A stretch of 64,000 nt of DNA from Odiellus spinosus (lineage: Eukaryota > Arthropoda > Arachnida > Opiliones > Phalangiidae). This document shows, piece after piece, positions 44,188 to 55,712 of the stretch (position 1 is the stretch's first letter; every line of letters begins with the position of its first letter). The notes below the pieces were generated by a model. The model saw only the letters and a list, made by a program, of their open reading frames with translations. It ran no database searches and had not been told where the DNA came from. The stretch covers positions 32,229,686-32,293,685 of the forward strand of contig OY987226.1 of the NCBI GenBank assembly GCA_963920705.1. Direction: 5' to 3'. The position numbers were made by a program, and so were the translations under genes.

Positions 44188-46181
44188 AATCCAACCAAAA
44201 ACCATTCGGTTAAAAGCAGCAAGGTCCTTTAAACAGAAACGGTACATCCTGCTGATACTCTAGCCCATAAAGGTCGTCAAATCTAATTATGGACAAGGTC
44301 TTTACAGCCCATAAACGTCGTGAAATCAATTTATGGGCAAGGTCTAGATATGTTTGCGCATAATCGTCGATAAATCAGATTAGCCCTGTATATCACATTA
44401 CTAGCCATCCAATATGCTACACCTTGTTTTTACCCGAGTTAAGCTCTCAATTTTATTTAATGAGATTGAGTTAAATTACAATTGAAAGATCAACTGTTAA
44501 AAATTCTGGCCGCATAAGGTGTAGCATATTGGATGTCAGGTGATGTGATATACAGGGCTAATTTGATTTATCGACGATTATGGGCTGTTAAAGGCCTAAC
44601 TTCACTTCTCCCCGTCGAAAAAGGGTTCAAACATCTTTTTTGCTTCCCCCACTTACCCCTCTATTGTAAGCTCGCTCTCCCGTCTTCGGGGCTCGAAGGG
44701 ATTATATTTAGCTTCGTACCTGCTTACCAAAAACGAGAGAGAATAGGTCACTTTTACGTTAAACTGTCAATCTATCTTTGTATCGCGTACGATATTGGCG
44801 ACGAGAAAGGCGATTCTTAACTTTCCGAGGAGAAATATGACTTTCTTTTTTCGAAAATAAAGCGTATATGCGTTTCAAATAAATAAATATTATATAGTCT
44901 AAATAATTCTGGTAAAGTTTTGGTATGTGGCGAGAAAATGGTACTACAGCAGTGAATCCGTGATCTTGGTCATTGTATTAGAGCGGCCGGGAACTCGATT
45001 GGGAGGCGGGGGTAAGGTTACACCATGCCACTTCGGTCAATTCGGCGCCCGATCGTCCATTATATTCAGTGTTTTCGTACTTTCCTGAGTTTCCTCGAAA
45101 CAGCTCGAGCACCGTGAAATACAACGAATTTGAAATCAATAGGCCTTATCATAAAATAACCTTGGCAATGGATAAAAGAGCCGTTAAAAAGAACCCGTTT
45201 GTATTGAAGATGTTACCTTTTTCCAAGGCTGGTTCAAAGTATAGGATTTTCTATACTTTTACCAACCTTGAAACTTACAAAAAGAACCGTTAAATAGAAC
45301 CCGCGTCTACAGAAGATGTTGCCTTTTTTCAAGGTTGCTACAAAGGATATAATTTTTGTTATGTAGTGAGATATACCAAACTAAAACGGATAGATCGTTT
45401 GAGAAATGTAATAAAATAATAAATAAAATATCAACTCATGATATAAAAACTAAATAATAGTTATTGAATAATTTGTTTGAAATTTTGAAAGGCAAGTTTT
45501 ACTAATTTTTATATATTTTCGTTTTTATTCTTTCCTATATATACCTGAATATATTTTCATTAAATTATTCTTTCTTGCATATACCTAAATAATTTTTATT
45601 TATTTGAAACGCATATACGCTTTATTTTCGAAACCTTTCCTCCGCCTCCCAATCGAGTTCCCGGCTGCTCTAATACAATGACCAAGGTCACGGATTCACT
45701 GCTGTAGTACCATTTTCTCGCTTCATACCAAAACTTTACCAGAATTATTTAGCCTACCTATATAATTTTTATTTATTTGAAACCCATATACGCTTTATTT
45801 TCGAAAAAAAGAAGTCCGATATCTCCTCGGAAAGGTATGAATCGCCTTTCTCGTCGCCAATATCGTAAGCGCTACAAAGATAGATTGATCGTTTAACGTA
45901 AAAGTGACCTATTCTCTCTCGTTTTTGGCAAGCAGGTACGAAGATAAATATAATCCCTTCGAGCCCCGAAGACGGGAGAGCGAGCTTACAATAGAGGGGT
46001 AAGTAGGGGAAGCAAAAAAGATGTTTGAACCCTTTTTCGACGGGGAGAAGTGAAGTTAGGCCTTTAAGACCTTGTCCATAATTAGATTTGACGACCTTGA
46101 TGGGCTAGAGTATTAACAGGGCGTAACATTTTTGTTTAAAGAACCTTGCTGTTTTTAACCGAATGGTTTTTGGTTGGATTT
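44188..46181. repeat. 2-kb palindrome (foldback element)
   Basis: Left arm 44188-45018 and right arm 45633-46181 are inverted copies, starting AATCCAACCAAAAACCATTC and passing through GTAAGCTCGCTCTCCCGTCT and GCGGCCGGGAACTCGATTGG. The left arm is longer because a 283-bp MITE is nested in it. The unpaired centre (45019-45632) contains a duplicated AAAGAACC/AAGATGTTGCCTTTTT word but no recognisable protein. Outer target duplication not established. Confidence 0.85.
44302..44590. mobile_element. 283-bp Harbinger-like MITE nested in the palindrome
   Basis: Element 44305-44587, ends CAGCCCATAAACGTCG and inverse of CAGCCCATAATCGTCG, flanked by TTA on both sides (44302-44304, 44588-44590). Its inner arms share GATAAATCAGATTAGCCCTG and GTAGCATATTGGATG inverted. 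The opposite palindrome arm near 46064-46082 carries the same neighbourhood without the insert (AAGGTCTTAAAGGCC on the minus strand), an internal empty-site control. Three-bp TTA/TAA duplication is typical of PIF/Harbinger. Confidence 0.87.
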
Positions 46182-46189
46182 CATACCTT

Positions 46190-46940
46190 TTTGTAACAAC
46201 TTCTTAACTAATTTGAGGGAACTCATGAGTAATATAGTATGTGTTGTTCAACCACTGTCTTTAAGATTACTACGCTTAAAAATGTGTGGAAACTCAATCT
46301 CTATCTACTTTCTATTTGAATATCCAGGCTATTTCGGCACATCAACGTTCCGTAAGAAATATTAATTACATCCTTTTTAATGCCGATAGGGGCTAGTTCT
46401 GACAAGGCATTGTTTCAAAATGAGATATAAATGTAGTTTAGATAAATTGTTTAAATGCATTTAGGTTTATAAACCCTGCTTATAACCGTGTTTTCAATAC
46501 AGAGTATAAGAAGGGAGTTATAAGTAAGGCAATGGTGGTTTTAAAATCTGCACACCGCCATGATGAGCACTCAGAATCAGCTTTAAATTTCAGCGCCTAA
46601 ACAACAATACCCTAGCCTACTCGTAGAGATTACAATTCAGATTTGTACTTGCTGAAATTTCAGCCTGACTCAGTTGGGAAAAGGGAACCGCGGTAAAGAC
46701 CAATTTTTCATTGGCGGAGATGTAACTTACACTGACCAATGAGATTTTTGGTAAAGGCTTACGCTCTAAATACGCGAGTGCTCGTAATTTCGCTGTCAAT
46801 AGTTTTTTCCCATATTTAATCATTTTCTTTGGAAGTGGCAATAAACTTGTACCACCCTTTTGGCGCAATTTACATTACACCCTTCTACCGAAAACTAAGC
46901 ATTTTCGGGAGAAAGGTTTAGGCGTCCGTTAGACATATCC
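46190..46940. other. No gene seen
   Basis: The open frames at 46174-46365 and 46617-46868 have no motif. No repeats noticed. Confidence 0.4.
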
Positions 46941-46947
46941 CTTTACG

Positions 46948-47492
46948 ATTTGGGTCCACTTGATCGACTCCCAAATGATCGACAAGAGGTCCACTTGATC
47001 GACACCCAAATGATCGACTCACAATTGATCGACTCCCAAATGATCGACAAGAGGTCCACTTGATCGACTCCCAAATGATCGACAAAGGGTCCACTTGATC
47101 GACTCCCAAACGATCGACAAAGGGATCAAATGATTGATGCCTAATCCCAAATTACCAACAACAAAGGGTGCATTTGATCGTTTCCCAATTGGTCAACTTC
47201 GTAATAACGATTATAAATAGATTAACCAACCTAACCTAACCTAACCTAACCTAGCCTAACAAACGAGTACTCTGACCCCATTTTCACGGAATAATTAGTA
47301 TTTGAATTTGTTCTTATTTATATACCATAATTTAACCTTTAATAGCTTCTTGCAAAAAAACTTTGACCTATACTCGTTACTCGATAAAAAACTGGGCTGT
47401 CGATCAATTGGAATGGCTTGTCGATCAAATGGGAGTCGATTAAACGGACTCCTTGTCGATCAATTGGAAGTCGAGCAAATGAACCTAAGCCT
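46948..47492. mobile_element. GATCGAC-subrepeat element, copy 1
   Basis: Starts with degenerate 22-25 bp units TTGATCGACTCCCAAATGAT, then a unique part, then a (CCTAA)n run at 47226-47256. It ends in inverse units (GTCGATCAAATGGGAGTCGA, GTCGATCAATTGGAAG). The same layout in the same orientation occurs at 55892-56418. Both ends carry GATCGAC subrepeats in inverse orientation, so it is a TIR-like element with subrepeats. Short frames are products of the repeats. Confidence 0.75.
47226..47256. repeat. Interstitial (CCTAA)n telomere-type repeat
   Basis: Four perfect CCTAA units and one variant. (TTAGG)n is the known telomere repeat of most insects. Here it is interstitial, inside a mobile element. 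A shorter run is in copy 2 near 56140. Confidence 0.75.
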
Positions 47493-47688
47493 CCCTGTAC
47501 ACTATTTTTCGCCGTAAGGTGGTGTCCTTCTGTGACAAATAGGCTAACTAAATTAAAAAAAAAGTATTCAGCGATAAATGCCGGAGGGGTGCGGTTAATG
47601 AGACGGCAGCCTACTGCGCACTTTAGTTTTTATTACTGAACGCGCCTAAATGGAGCGATAAAAATTTGGGCTTTTAATGCTTATCAGA

Positions 47689-47765
47689 AGTGAAATTTAC
47701 AGGGGTATTGTGACTATGGAAGCCCCATGTTTCGTTAGTTAAAAGCTAATACCTAATTATTTACA
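47689..47765. repeat. 77-bp direct repeat, left copy
   Basis: Identical over 77 bp to 49286-49362 (AGTGAAATTTACAGGGGTAT ... CTAATACCTAATTATTTACA). The pair brackets a 1520-bp block made only of tandem repeats. Confidence 0.95.
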
Positions 47766-48300
47766 TTCATATTAAATAATTAATAATTCGTATTAAATAA
47801 TTAATAATTCATATTAAATAATTAATAATTCATATTAAATAATTAATAATTCATATTATATAATTAATAATTCGTATTAAATAATTAATAATTCGTATTA
47901 AATAATTAATAATTCATGTTAAATTATTAATAATTCGTTTTAAATAATTAATAATTCATAAATAGTAATATTTAATTCATAATTAGTAATATTTAATTCA
48001 TAATTAGTAATATTTAATTTATAATTAGTAATATTTAATTTATAATTAGTAATATTTAATTCATATTTAGTAATATTTAATTCATATTTAGTAATAAATA
48101 ATTCATAATTAGTAATAAATAATTCATAATTAGTAATATTTAATTCATATTTAGTAATAAATAATTCATAGTAATATTATATAATTCATAATTCACAATT
48201 AGTATTTAATAATTCATAATTAGTATTTAATGGTTTATTATTAGCAATTAAAGACTATTATTAGTATTTAATGACTCATTATTAGTATTTAAAAATAATA
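47766..48300. repeat. AT-rich tandem array, 19-24 bp units
   Basis: Units TTCATATTAAATAATTAATAA, then TTCATAATTAGTAATATTTAA and similar, grading into GACTCATTATTAGTATTTAA. Almost pure A/T. Confidence 0.9.
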
Positions 48301-48314
48301 AACTTGTTGTAAAA

Positions 48315-48690
48315 GGCCTTTTTGGAAACCATCTTTGTGGTAAATACTAAACCCATAAATTTATGATTAAAACTAACAAATTCATAAAAATGTGATAAAA
48401 ACTAAACCCATCAATTTGTGATAAAAACTAACGTATTCATATATTTGTGATAAAATTCCATTTCTCAAAATCCATAAAACCATCTTTCTCAAAATGCATA
48501 AACGTCTTATAAAAAGCTTTCTTTTCCAAACTAATGAACTTCTTTTAAAAACCAAAATCATAAACTTGTTATAAACCTCTTTTCAAACCCATAACTTTGT
48601 ACTAAAATTAAAGTTAAGAAACTTGTAACCTCGTGAAAAACCAATTTCTCAAAGTGCATAAATCATTGTGATGTATGATAACCCATTATT
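48315..48690. repeat. AACCCATAAA-type degenerate tandem
   Basis: Units of about 28-34 bp with GTGATAAAAACTAAACCCAT, then TTCTCAAAATCCATAAA variants. Follows directly on the AT-rich array. Confidence 0.65.
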
Positions 48691-48763
48691 TTGTACAAAT
48701 AAATCTTCCAGGTTTGCTACTATTTATATAATGAAAGAAGTATCTTTTATTTTCCCGAAAAAT

Positions 48764-49215
48764 ACCTTATATGGTGCCAATTGGTACCTCTAATGGCCGA
48801 AAAGGTATTATTTCGTACCCCTAAAGCGAAGTTTTGAAGTCTGGATAAATACCTTATATGGTGCCAATTAGTACCTCAAATGGCCGAAAAGGTATTATTT
48901 CGTACCCCTAAAGCGAAGTTTTGAAGTCTGGATAAATACCTTATATGGTGCCAATTAGTACCTCTAATGTCCGAAAAGGTATTATTTCGTACCCCTAAAG
49001 CGAAGTTTTGAAGTCTGGATAAATACCATATATGGTACCAATTAGTACCCCTAATGTCCCAAAAGGTCTTTTTTCGAACCCCAATAGTATTTTTTTGAAG
49101 TCTGAAAAAATACCATATATGGTGCTAAATAGTACCCCAAAGGTCTTCATTAATACCCTTAATAGAAGGTATTTTATAATACCCCTAAAGTAGGGTTTTA
49201 ATAAGTACCTAAAAG
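48764..49215. repeat. 87-90 bp tandem repeat, five units
   Basis: Units carry ATACCTTATATGGTGCCAAT, then AAAAGGTATTATTTCGTACC and AAGCGAAGTTTTGAAGTCTG. The first three are nearly identical and the last two diverged. AGGTATT words recur inside each unit. Confidence 0.9.
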
Positions 49216-49285
49216 GGTGCGCCTGGGGTGGCAAGCAGAAATACCTTTAAAGGTATTTATCCGACCTTTTTTTTTGCAGTGCAGG

Positions 49286-49362
49286 AGTGAAATTTACAGG
49301 GGTATTGTGACTATGGAAGCCCCATGTTTCGTTAGTTAAAAGCTAATACCTAATTATTTACA
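49286..49362. repeat. 77-bp direct repeat, right copy
   Basis: Perfect copy of 47689-47765. Just before it is the tract CTTTTTTTTTGCAGTGC. Confidence 0.95.
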
Positions 49363-49364
49363 AT

Positions 49365-50465
49365 CTCGAATGAAAATTAATGATCGATCCAAACATTTTA
49401 AGCAGTAAGAAAATATTAGGTGAAACCTTTCCTGACGGTTCGGATTACGATTACATAAAAAAAAATGGTATTTAAGTATGTGATACACTTGTATTTTTTA
49501 AATGTACATATTAAAATACTTAATAGTTCACCTCGTTTCAAGTTTCTGCTATTTTAAGTTTTTAAAAATGGCTTCACAAGATAATTTTTAAAAAATAAAT
49601 TTTTATTTCCTCAGGGGCCTCTTTTATAAGATCGGCATATGTTCAGTACTACTTGTTTGTTCTTCAATGGTGGTTTTATAAATGCAGTTTTAGCCAAGGA
49701 ATCATTTAAAACTACTCCGGAAGTTCTACGAACAATAGAACAAACGCTATTGCCAATTATGTAGTTTTGGTCGGCCATTTTCCAAGATGGCGTCGAAAGC
49801 ACATGAGGGAGAGTTGTGGAGACTTCACCACGTGCAAGAACGCCCCAAAATACATAAGAAATCGAAGAGAAAAACTATCCTTTAATTAATTCTAGGTCAA
49901 CCTCTAAAATGACTGTACTATAAAGAGAGCCTAAAAGGGAGGAGTATTTGATTCCTTAGGGTCCTTTACGCTAAAAGAATCTTCGTAACGGAACTGGGAT
50001 CTCCGGTCAACAGCGTGGTTAATGCTGAACGTCTGCAGGATTTTGGCGGAGGTTTTAAAGGGAATTAATGTCTAACGCAGACAACTCGGAATTCTTTTAA
50101 TGCATGTTTACAATAAGCTTATAGTGTGATTAAGATGACTTTCAAACAAATGGAACCTGGAATATTTTTTTTAAGAATAAAGGGGATTCAATTTAATTTT
50201 AAACTGGTTCTGTAACTTTTCTTCACGTTTTCCTGCATTTCATGGATTTCGTTTTCAATTTATTTCCATCTTAAGGAATGTGACATTTTCACATGTTAAT
50301 TCTTCCACCCGAAACTTTGTTACTATAAAGACAAAGAAAAGCATCATTTGCCTTTAGAAAGAACATGACTTAGCTTTAAAATTAAATATTGGTTAGACTA
50401 GAATAGGAAAAAGGACCCAATAAATATATAATTATTACTCACAGTAATGTTGTACCTAAAACCAA
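49365..50465. other. No gene seen
   Basis: AT-rich. The open frame at 49611-49802 has no motif. No repeats noticed. Confidence 0.4.
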
Positions 50466-50469
50466 TAAT

Positions 50470-50768
50470 TCATTCAGGTTCCATAAGAATATGGGCGGGC
50501 CGCGATTCAATAACCATCCTCCCAAACTTTGTAGCAAAAGTTCGTGTGCTTCGAATCAATTTTTCAAGTAAATCGCTCCTGACATCTATTATTAAACCAC
50601 GCCACTAACGACCTTGACATAATATTTTGGGTAATAAAAATGGAGCCGACCGAAAAAAAATCTAAGCGTACAAATGTTGGGAAAATTGCGGACGAACTTT
50701 TGTTACAAAGTTTGGGAGGATGGTACCAGAGGCTAAAGCTATGTTCCCATATTCTTATGGAACCTGAT
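50470..50768. repeat. Foldback with about 60-bp arms
   Basis: GTTCCATAAGAATATGGG, then ACCATCCTCCCAAACTTTGT on the left, match inverted copies near 50690-50768. The open frames here straddle the fold and lack motifs. Possibly a small foldback element. Confidence 0.65.
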
Positions 50769-50891
50769 TGGATTCTTGCTAAAATATGTTTCGCTGTGGG
50801 CATCGTAATGAAATGTAAAAAATCACCAATTTTAATTGTAAATATCATTGAGGTGCATACCAATCTTAGCTTGTCAGGCGTGACGTATTAA

Positions 50892-51325
50892 ATACGAACC
50901 GCCCCAGAGTGCGTCTTAATTTTTCAATGCATTGTAGCAAACGTAGTAAATAGATATGGTATATTTAACACCTTTTAAGAATGGGAGTCTAAATATCACT
51001 AGTTGTTCGATTGCGAGCGCCTAGCCTTCCATCTTAGGTAATCCTGGAAATGAAATTTCAATGATGACCCCGCTGTGGTTAAATTGCAAAATTTAATGGA
51101 AATATTCAATTCTAAATAAATCATTCATTACGGTTTATTTTTAATTTTAGTTTATATTTAGTAGCTATTTTAAGCGAAACTTTAATCAATTATTAAACAT
51201 AACTTTTTGAGTAACTGTAAGACTAACTTGTAAGCAGAGGTTGATATCATATTATAAGAAACCGTTGGAATATATTCGTCTGCTTAAGCCCATTGGCTTG
51301 AAAAATTCATCGAACAATGTCCAAC
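50892..51325. other. No gene seen
   Basis: AT-rich spacer without supportable features. Confidence 0.4.
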
Positions 51326-51326
51326 G

Positions 51327-51409
51327 CAGGCTGGATTATTTATCCAACTGGACTTATGGTCAGCAGAGCCCAAGCTGTTTTATTCAAAAACTGGACATTG
51401 GACCTTTAC
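51327..51409. mobile_element. Fragment of the hAT-type MITE family
   Basis: CAGGCTGGATTATTTATCCA, then AACTGGACTTATGGTCAGCA and CAAGCTGTTTTATTCAAAAA align with the left quarter of the complete element at 4463-4778. The rest is missing. Confidence 0.78.
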
Positions 51410-51539
51410 AATTTTCACGAGCTTGACAAACTTTCACTATGGCGTGGTACTATGACGTCGCTATGACGTAAGCTTAGAAAGTTAATGTTACATGTTCTAT
51501 GTACCCCTTCAACCGAGGGGTCCGACATTCCCAAAAAAA

Positions 51540-51825
51540 GTGTGCGGGATTTCGTGATTTCGCCAAAGATTTCGTGATTTCGCGATTTCGCTTCAAAGAT
51601 TTCGTGATTTCGCTTCAAAGATTTCGGGATTTCGCGATTTCACTTCAAAGATTTCGGGATTTCGCGATTTCGCTTCTAAGATTTCGCGATTTCGTCCGAG
51701 ATTTCGCGATTTCATATTCAAATATTTTGGTATTTCATAATTATTTCAAATGTTCAAAACCTTCCTTAAGGTTTCGTCGTTCTCTCAAATATTTCGTCAT
51801 TTCGTCCCTATTTCGTGATTTTTTT
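51540..51825. repeat. ATTTCGTGATTTCGC-type tandem array
   Basis: Words GATTTCGTGATTTCGC, TTCAAAGATTTCGGGATTTC repeat with a mixed 8-, 15- and 23-bp period. The inverse words are at 20140-20290. The 109-codon frame is a product of the repeat. Confidence 0.8.
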
Positions 51826-51839
51826 TAATAGCTCAACAA

Positions 51840-52300
51840 TTAGAACGATCTACCAGATTACAGAAAACAGAGCAATTACGAGCAATTATCTTATAGTAGT
51901 CTACGCATTAGCTCCAAGAATAGCTCTCTCTGAGAATCAGATGACGCTGGGGAGTAAAATTCTATTGGACGACTAGTACCACCAACTTCAAGATAGGCCT
52001 CATAATTTGTCTTAACCTATGAAGATTTCCTATTGTTAAAACAGTCATTTGAGATCATCTAATTAACAGCTATATACCAGTTAAACATCTGATAAAGTTT
52101 TAAACTTTAAGTAAGCCTAATTAGACGCAATTAGTCGAACAATTAGTTTATTAACGAAATAGTTACAAAAATTCGTTTAAAAATACAAAAATTGACGTTA
52201 ATTTTTCTAGACGCATAGTTTATACCGAAAATGCAGCGTTATACAGTTAAATCACTTTTTTTTCTACAATGTCTTAATATCTTTGGATACATTTTCATTT
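51840..52300. other. No gene seen
   Basis: AT-rich sequence ending in an A-run of about 25 bp (52301-52326). Confidence 0.4.
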
Positions 52301-52332
52301 GAAAAAAAAAAAAAAAAAAAAAAAAATCATTT

Positions 52333-53010
52333 TCATAACGTAATCAATTTTCCGGAACAGTACAAAAATACTTTTTCAAATCACAATATCCATGGATAAA
52401 AGCATTGCACAATTTTAAGTGGGTGATTTCACCTTTCGTGACCTCTGTTTCATACCAATTACAAAGAACACCTATATCTTTGGCATCTCTAATATTTGTA
52501 TATGGTGGCGCTCTTCCCAGTCATGCACGGAAATTGTAAAACTCTCCCGATGAGATATTTTTCTTGATATTAAGGCGCATAGGTCACCAACGTTCACAGA
52601 ATAAGACTTGAATGGTTTAATAGAATTTTCGTCGGGTTTTTTAGTTTGGTTTCGAATGGCGTTATGCCTAACTCGTATTAGGCGATCATTGGACAGTGGC
52701 TCGTTTGAGTTTAGTAGCCACAATGCTGTTTTCAATCTGATATATACTGCTTCAGTGAATGGCGAATTAACTTCCCAGTTTGTTTCTAATTTTTGTCTTG
52801 AATCATATATTGTGGAAGGCCACTGTCAAATGAATTACACTTTTTAACTAATTTTACATTATTTTTGATGTATGAATTAGAAATATTTCCTAAATCCTCC
52901 ACATGACCAAAAATATTATGAGTGCTTGTTTCATCTTCTTCTGACGTGGCATTGGCCTCGTAATTACAATTATCTTTCTCGTCGTCGGAATGTTCCAGAA
53001 GTTTTCGATG
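52333..53010 (-). pseudogene. Unidentified coding relic, probably mobile-element derived
   Basis: Read on the minus strand, protein-like sequence continues across several frame changes and an internal stop: SEEDETSTHNIFGHVEDLGN, VKLVKKCNSFDSGLPQYM, then PFTEAVYIRLKTALWLLNSN, EPLSNDRLIRVRHNAIRN, VNVGDLCALISRKISHRESF, and after another frame change APPYTNIRDAKDIGVLCNWY. The consistent protein-like composition over about 220 residues is better than chance, but I cannot name the family. The breaks mark it as dead. It could come from a transposon or an intronless host duplicate. Confidence 0.45.
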
Positions 53011-53149
53011 TTTAATTTAAAACTAGGTTGGTTCGCATTATTCTTCAACATGCTACCATAAGAAAAACGATTACCATAAGTTAGACTCATCCATAGGCGT
53101 AATGTTGCCGGCATTTACCACCTAAACTAGGCGCGCTTACGCATATAGT

Positions 53150-53460
53150 CCCCCCCCCCCCCCGTGAGAGAGATTTGGGTACCACCGAAAAAAGTGGGAA
53201 AAACCACTCAGATGGGGCTGAGGAACTCGAGCACCCCGATGCGGCGGCAGAGACGCATACGTGCATTAAGTAAATACGGCCGCTAGACTAGACTCCGACG
53301 GCGCGAAAAAAAAACCCGGTGGCGTTTTGCATTTATCGCCCGGGGTTAACCGCCGACTGCCGTGATCGGCGGCGGCATCGGAGATTCGGAGTCTACGCTA
53401 GACGAAGCAGTCGCTAGTTGGGGCACGGACCGTGTATATACCGGACTTTTACGTGTATCA
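53150..53460. other. Poly-C tract and GC-rich palindromic island
   Basis: C-run at 53151-53164 followed by about 300 bp of GC-rich sequence. CTAGACTAGACTCCGACGGC pairs with an inverse CGGAGTCTACGCTAG near 53385. Inside are an A-run and a CCGCCGACTGCCGTGATCGG hairpin. Similar in style, though not alignable by eye, to 11702-12180. Confidence 0.45.
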
Positions 53461-53464
53461 AAAC

Positions 53465-54795
53465 TGATGTATATACCAGCCTTCCACCTAGGAAGATGAA
53501 TGGATAGGAACGGTCACCTCATGTTACAACTTGTGTCGTTTCAAAGTCAGCTTCTGCTTTCAATTCCCCCTTTGTTTCCCCCCTTTGCTGATACGTATTT
53601 TCTAATGCGCATCCTTTTTCGCGCACGCTACGTGTAACACTCGTGACTCCTTGCTAGAGAAGGAGCGAGCTATGGATTTTCTCAGCAGGGGTGCCAATTT
53701 ACAATAAGGTTTCGATTCCACCACAGTTTGCACCGCGTAAATATTTACCTTATCCGTTATCCTTACGAATAGTTTATTTATTGGGATATTGAGCGCCTCG
53801 CTTTACGCGCGCTGATCATCACGTTTGGTGACCATTCGCCCGCAGCTGGTTCACTATCTGTGGTTCACCTTAATTTGGCAGCGCGTATAAACCTAATCTT
53901 TCCTTTATTTCTAAGAATTGTTTACTTAGAAATGTAAGGAGGGTTATTGAAAGAGGGTCCCCAACTTCATGTTGTACGAAATTTGTCACCCGCGAATACA
54001 AGGATGACCTTGTACCATTACAATCCGTGAGAGAGCGGACTAAAACACTCCCCAAGCCCACTCTTCCAGGGAAATCCGAAATTATTCAGGTGCAGCTAAG
54101 GCGCCTAGGATATAGCCTGCTGTAATTTGATGCGAGATGATGTAGGTATGTCACGTGAGTGCGCACCAATAAAGCGCAGTTAGCTTCTTTGGACACAGAA
54201 GCGAGAGAGGAAAACTACGTCATCTTCAGACATTTCACGGACGGGTTTTGCTATACTAGTGGCTATTCCTCTCATTCATCTTCCTAGCTTCCACAGTACA
54301 AAAAACCTTCCTGAGCATTGAGCTCCGAAGCGAGAGAGAAAATAGTGGTACAAGGTCGTTTTTTTTCTCGTGACTCTAGTGTCACGTGAGAGCGAAATTT
54401 CAAAGTGGCTATCCTAGCGACTTAAAGACACGCGCCATTTTGAATTTAATAAATGACCTTGTACGATTATTTTATGGGCTCTATTGACAGTCGGTGTACG
54501 GACTACGGAGGCAGAAAAACGAGTGCATTTCTCGTCCGGTATGCACGGTCCGTGGTTGGGGAGATAAATGACGGTTATGACGTTAGAATGATCCAAAGCG
54601 CGTGCTAATTTAGTTTAGTCATGGACAAAATGTTATTTTGTCCACGATTCAAGCAAACGTTGTAAAACCATGTCCAAGCATCAGGAATGGACAAGTTTCT
54701 TGTATTCTTATTAAAAATTTCGCTACTACGTACCAGGCAATCACGGAGGAATAACCTATAATATTACAGAAACGTAGCTTTGCTTCACACTTCTA
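53465..54795. other. No gene seen; fragments of dispersed repeats
   Basis: 53560-53680 shares CTAATGCGCATCCTTTT and TGCTAGAGAAGG words with 56530-56590. AAGCGAGAGAG words recur at 54200 and 54330. No exon or RNA could be supported. Confidence 0.4.
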
Positions 54796-54985
54796 AAGCC
54801 CCGTTTTCATGGTCGCGTGTACGCTAAAACTAGCGTGGAGAAAATGCTAGCGTATTTTTTTCGCTCGTAATTTAGCAGAGCTTGAAGCTATGGCGTCCGC
54901 GTGAAATATCTGTTTCGTTTAGATATTCGCGTGTTGCGTGTAAAAATTTAGCTTACAATCGACCATGAAAATGAGGCTTAAGAAA
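54794..54985. mobile_element. Complete Harbinger-like MITE with TAA duplication
   Basis: Element of about 186 bp (54797-54982), ends AGCCCCGTTTTCATGGTCGC and inverse of AGCCTCATTTTCATGGTCGA, flanked by TAA. The flanks match 35662-35745, which lacks the insert, so the boundaries are directly supported. A truncated relative is at 19626-19763. Three-bp TAA duplication suggests PIF/Harbinger. Confidence 0.85.
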
Positions 54986-55273
54986 GTGTAGTTATACCTT
55001 AGGATGGTCGACCAAAGCCGTAAAGGTATGTCAGAAATTAAAAATACAAAACCGTGAAGGGTCAGAAATTAAAAATTAATGGTTAAAGAAATACGAAAGC
55101 CAAAGTCGTAAAGATTGAAGTTGTCGATGGCCGGAACAGCTAGTTTACTATGAATTTTCGATAGTTGATAGATAATTTAGACATCTTGGTGTGAAATTAT
55201 AGACCATGTTCAGCTAATTTAAAAAAAGACAATTTCCGCTAAGCCATATTTTAAGTTTGAATAGCAATTTGAA

Positions 55274-55275
<2 letters not shown>

Positions 55276-55304
<29 letters not shown>
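55276..55304. repeat. Poly-A tract
   Basis: Nearly 30 A in a row. Confidence 0.7.
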
Positions 55305-55305
<1 letters not shown>

Positions 55306-55486
55306 ACGCAACCGATGTGGCACGAGTTTATCTTTAAGTGGCTTTTAGACTGTCTGTTAAATGTTTAACTCGTTCAATTGTTCTAGTAATGGTAGCAAAA
55401 GTTTATTTAACCTTGGTTTAATTTTGCTTCCACAAAATATCGTGTTTTCCGAATTCACCAAAATAAGTTTTGCAGTTAATGAAATT

Positions 55487-55712
55487 TTAACAGACAATTT
55501 TTAACATTCTTATTAGAATGAAAAATATAATTGAAGTTGGTAGGCCATAGACTATTATTGAAAAGACAGGCATCAAATAGGTGATCGAATACGCCTGAAG
55601 ACCGGATGAAACTACAGATTCAATTGTCGATTTGCAGAGATATTTTTCGATATACATAAACTTATATCGGAGGGTTCCTTCATCTTGTCCAGTCTCAAAA
55701 TATGTAAGAATC
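55487..55712 (-). CDS. Ionotropic receptor gene B, M4 and C-terminal exon
   Basis: The acceptor TATATTATTTCAG precedes a G that completes the arginine split by the S2 exon (AG|G). Then ILTYFETGQDEGTLRYKF, MYIEKYLCKSTIESVVSS and GLQAYSITYLMPVFSIIVYG, LPTSIIFFILIRMLKIVC, stop TAA at 55489-55487. The exon is 226 bp against 220 bp in gene A. The hydrophobic run sits in the M4 position. The closing acid of a canonical M4 is replaced by IRM, a divergence. AATAAA lies at 55407-55402 on this strand. Position, phase and length match gene A, so homology is inferred mainly from gene structure. Confidence 0.75.
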
